Positions 32,954 to 34,750 of a stretch of DNA of 34,750 nt are shown piece by piece. How positions within the stretch are numbered: position 1 is the first letter of the stretch; each line of letters begins with the position of its first letter. The position numbers and the translations under genes are program-made. The notes under the pieces were generated by a model that did no database searches, was not told where the DNA came from, and saw nothing but the letters and a program-made list of their open reading frames with translations. Source of the stretch: Vibrio tasmaniensis 1F-187 (GTDB taxonomy: Bacteria > Pseudomonadota > Gammaproteobacteria > Enterobacterales > Vibrionaceae); the NCBI RefSeq assembly GCF_000272405.2, contig NZ_AJZM02000128.1:1-34750 (forward strand), written 5' to 3'.

Positions 32954-33393
32954 TATCGGCTCGCTCTTTTTTTGATGGATTTGATCGCGCAACCCAATAC
33001 TGGGATGTGCTCGTACAGCATAGAACCCACATCCAGATAATCGCGATGATAAACCACTTGATTGTCCAACATTTTGATATGGCTGTGCCCTTGAACTTCA
33101 ATCGGCTTTTGCCCATTAAGTTGTTTGTGAGCGAATTGCATCGTCCAATACACCGAAGCTTCGTCGTTCACTTCGAAAGTGTGTTCGATATGAAAGTAAC
33201 AGCTCGTTACCTGGGTGTAGAGGTTCTCGAAGTAGTGCGTAAGCGCCGAAATACCGCTGACATGATGCAGCGGGTCTTGGAATTCAATATCAGGGTGATA
33301 AACTGTCTTAAGCACGTCGAAATTGTCGGTTCCGAGTTCTCGATACATGTTGAGAAAGTTATCAAGCCATAGAGAGTTATCCATAATATTCAC
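32953..33393 (-). CDS. NTF2-like (SnoaL-type) protein
   Basis: A 146-residue single-domain NTF2-fold protein: helical start (LWLDNFLNMYRELGTDNFDV), then the YHPDIEFQDPLHHVSG cavity motif common in SnoaL-like proteins, and sheet strands ending in the QGHSHIKMLDNQVVYHRDYL segment. Such proteins act as small-molecule isomerases or binding partners. It lies between the photolyase and SDR genes, five bases after the former's stop. Its basic C-terminus (KSIKKRASR) is noteworthy. Function within the operon is unknown. Confidence 0.88.
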   Translation of the reverse strand: MNIMDNSLWLDNFLNMYRELGTDNFDVLKTVYHPDIEFQDPLHHVSGISALTHYFENLYTQVTSCYFHIEHTFEVNDEASVYWTMQFAHKQLNGQKPIEVQGHSHIKMLDNQVVYHRDYLDVGSMLYEHIPVLGCAIKSIKKRASR

Positions 33394-33398
33394 TCTAA

Positions 33399-34750
33399 TT
33401 ATTTGAAGAAGGCTAAGGCTCTCAATCGTGCTTCTTTGTGCTCAACGATGGGTTGCCAGTATTCGCTGTCTATTCCGTTTTTAGCGATAAAGTCATGTGG
33501 GAAATGCACATGCTTATCTGGGATATTTTGCAGCTCTGGTATGTACTTACGAATAAAAATTCCTTTTGGATCAAACTTTTCACTCTGAGTGATTGGATTG
33601 AAAATTCGGAAGTAAGGTTGAGCATCACAGCCCGTACTTGAAGCCCACTGCCAGCCACCATTGTTGGCACTAAAGTCACCGTCGATAAGGTGTGACATAA
33701 AGAAACGTTCGCCCCAACGCCAGTCAATAAGCAGGTGCTTGGTTAGGAAGCTTGCCACCACCATTCTTAGCCTGTTGTGCATCCAGCCCGTTTCAACCAG
33801 TTGACGCATTGCTGCATCAACCAATGGATATCCTGTTTTTCCTTCGCACCAAGTTTTAAAGCTAGGATGATCGTGATACCAATCTAAACCATTGTATTTT
33901 TGCTGGAAGTTAGCGCCTTTAACCAGTTTAGGATGGTGGAACATCAAATGCTTATAAAAATCTCGCCAAATCAATTCGTTGAGCCAACAAAAGGCCGGTA
34001 ATTGCGTATCAAATAACAGATCGGGTTGTTGCTGAATCAATTGAATCGCTAACCAACGTGGGCTCACTGCGCCAATTGCTAAATAAGGTGATAGGCCCGA
34101 TGTTCCTTTAACTGAGGGAATATCTCTCAGACGTGCGTAGTCGTTGACTTTATTGCCTAAGAAATTGGGGATCACATTGCCCAATACATCTTGGCTTAAT
34201 GGCCAGCGACTTGAATCAACACGAGGAAAGTCGAAATCATAGCCAGCGGAGAGGGTTAAGGCTTGTAAGTCGTCAGGAAGCTGTGTTTGTGAACGTTCAG
34301 TCGGCACGACAGGAGCTGGACTGCAGATGATGCCTTTCACCTGAACTTCTTTTAACCAAGCGTTCTTAAAGGGCGTAAAGACTTTGAACATCTCGCCTTG
34401 TTTGTTGAGAACGCTACCGAGTGGCAGCATAACGTCACAATCGCTGATCTTGAGGTTTAGGCCGCTTGAAATCAGCTCTTTATCGCGAGCTTGTTCATCG
34501 ACCTCTGGTTCAGAGTTAGCGTAGACGCACTTGGCATCAAGCTGCTGGCACAAATCGATGAGCTGTTTGGATTGGTCGTCAAAGTCGCTAGCTTTCAGGT
34601 GAAGCAACGTTATCCCGAATTCAGCGAGCTGGGAATCGAGTTGTTTTAGATGACGATAGATAAAATCAGCTTTGATTGGCGCAAGATGGTGTTGCTGCCA
34701 CGTTTGAGGTGTCGAAATGAAAACGGCGGTCGTTACGCCGTTTTCAACTG
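33399..34750 (-). CDS. phrB: Class I CPD photolyase, 5' end cut by window edge
   Basis: Deoxyribodipyrimidine photolyase repairs cyclobutane pyrimidine dimers with FADH- and blue light. The frame stays open to the window edge: an upstream segment (VFISTPQTWQQHHLAPIKAD) matches the antenna domain, so the TTG at 34607 is internal and only the first ~30 residues are missing. The family markers FKVFTPFKNAWLK, FWLNELIWRDFYKHLMFHHP, the FAD/DNA-binding GYPLVDAAMRQLVETGWMHN and WASSTGCDAQPYFRIFNP are all present. It is the first visible gene of the light/lipid array; a MerR-type or sigma-E/ChrR regulator would be expected beyond the edge. Confidence 0.96.
   Translation of the reverse strand, partial: VENGVTTAVFISTPQTWQQHHLAPIKADFIYRHLKQLDSQLAEFGITLLHLKASDFDDQSKQLIDLCQQLDAKCVYANSEPEVDEQARDKELISSGLNLKISDCDVMLPLGSVLNKQGEMFKVFTPFKNAWLKEVQVKGIICSPAPVVPTERSQTQLPDDLQALTLSAGYDFDFPRVDSSRWPLSQDVLGNVIPNFLGNKVNDYARLRDIPSVKGTSGLSPYLAIGAVSPRWLAIQLIQQQPDLLFDTQLPAFCWLNELIWRDFYKHLMFHHPKLVKGANFQQKYNGLDWYHDHPSFKTWCEGKTGYPLVDAAMRQLVETGWMHNRLRMVVASFLTKHLLIDWRWGERFFMSHLIDGDFSANNGGWQWASSTGCDAQPYFRIFNPITQSEKFDPKGIFIRKYIPELQNIPDKHVHFPHDFIAKNGIDSEYWQPIVEHKEARLRALAFFK

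Noticed and set aside
34608..34750. Photolyase starting at 34607 with non-coding sequence beyond
   Set aside because: The frame continues to the edge and translates into the expected antenna-domain sequence, so the gene is simply cut.

Overview
The window looks like a chromosomal segment of a Vibrio (marine Gammaproteobacteria, moderate GC). The strongest indicator is a vemP gene directly upstream of a second secD-secF pair, an arrangement known from Vibrio. The PTS, old-yellow-enzyme and photolyase/cyclopropane-synthase gene sets also fit. No rRNA, tRNA, CRISPR array, insertion sequence or phage genes were seen. Both edges cut through genes: a LytTR response regulator on the left and a DNA photolyase on the right.

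Layout. 1-753: 3' part of a LytTR-type response regulator. 1003-6872: two tandem, diverged copies of a ~920-residue M16 metalloprotease lipoprotein, each followed by its own terminator. 7126-10652: vemP, secD2 and secF2. VemP is a secretion-monitoring arrest peptide. The 279-base vemP-secD gap holds a long imperfect hairpin ending just before the secD ribosome binding site, consistent with stall-dependent induction of SecDF2. 10885-11751: RlmJ-type rRNA methyltransferase. 12020-12841: McrA-like HNH nuclease with an SRA-type N-terminal domain, probably a modification-dependent restriction enzyme. 13049-17217: old yellow enzyme, MFS exporter and SDR on the minus strand, divergent from a LysR regulator. 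17423-19367: OmpR/HisKA two-component system. 19413-20286: two overlapping unrecognised minus-strand ORFs, the larger with a HEPN-like R-x5-H motif. 20498-21976: NagE-type PTS IICB permease. 22217-24488: GFA protein, OsmC protein and a MalY/PatB-type PLP enzyme with a cysteine-rich tail. 24699-26795: four small or ordinary genes separated by terminators and short repeats.

27126-34750 is one long minus-strand array: photolyase, NTF2-like protein, SDR, FAD oxidoreductase, DUF1365, cyclopropane-fatty-acid synthase, DUF2878, chalcone-isomerase-like protein, DUF3833 lipoprotein. Most junctions overlap or lie within a few bases. It is best read as a light or singlet-oxygen response operon combining DNA repair with membrane-lipid remodelling; its regulator would lie beyond the right edge.

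The best candidates for unusual biology are the VemP arrest module and its mRNA switch, and the photolyase/lipid operon with its uncharacterised DUFs. Others are the overlapping ORF pair near 20.0 kb, a repeated 53-base terminator element near 12.0 and 17.3 kb, the HNH/SRA gene, and several families of short direct repeats between genes. The VemP and photolyase systems have characterised relatives, so I do not claim a wholly new system.
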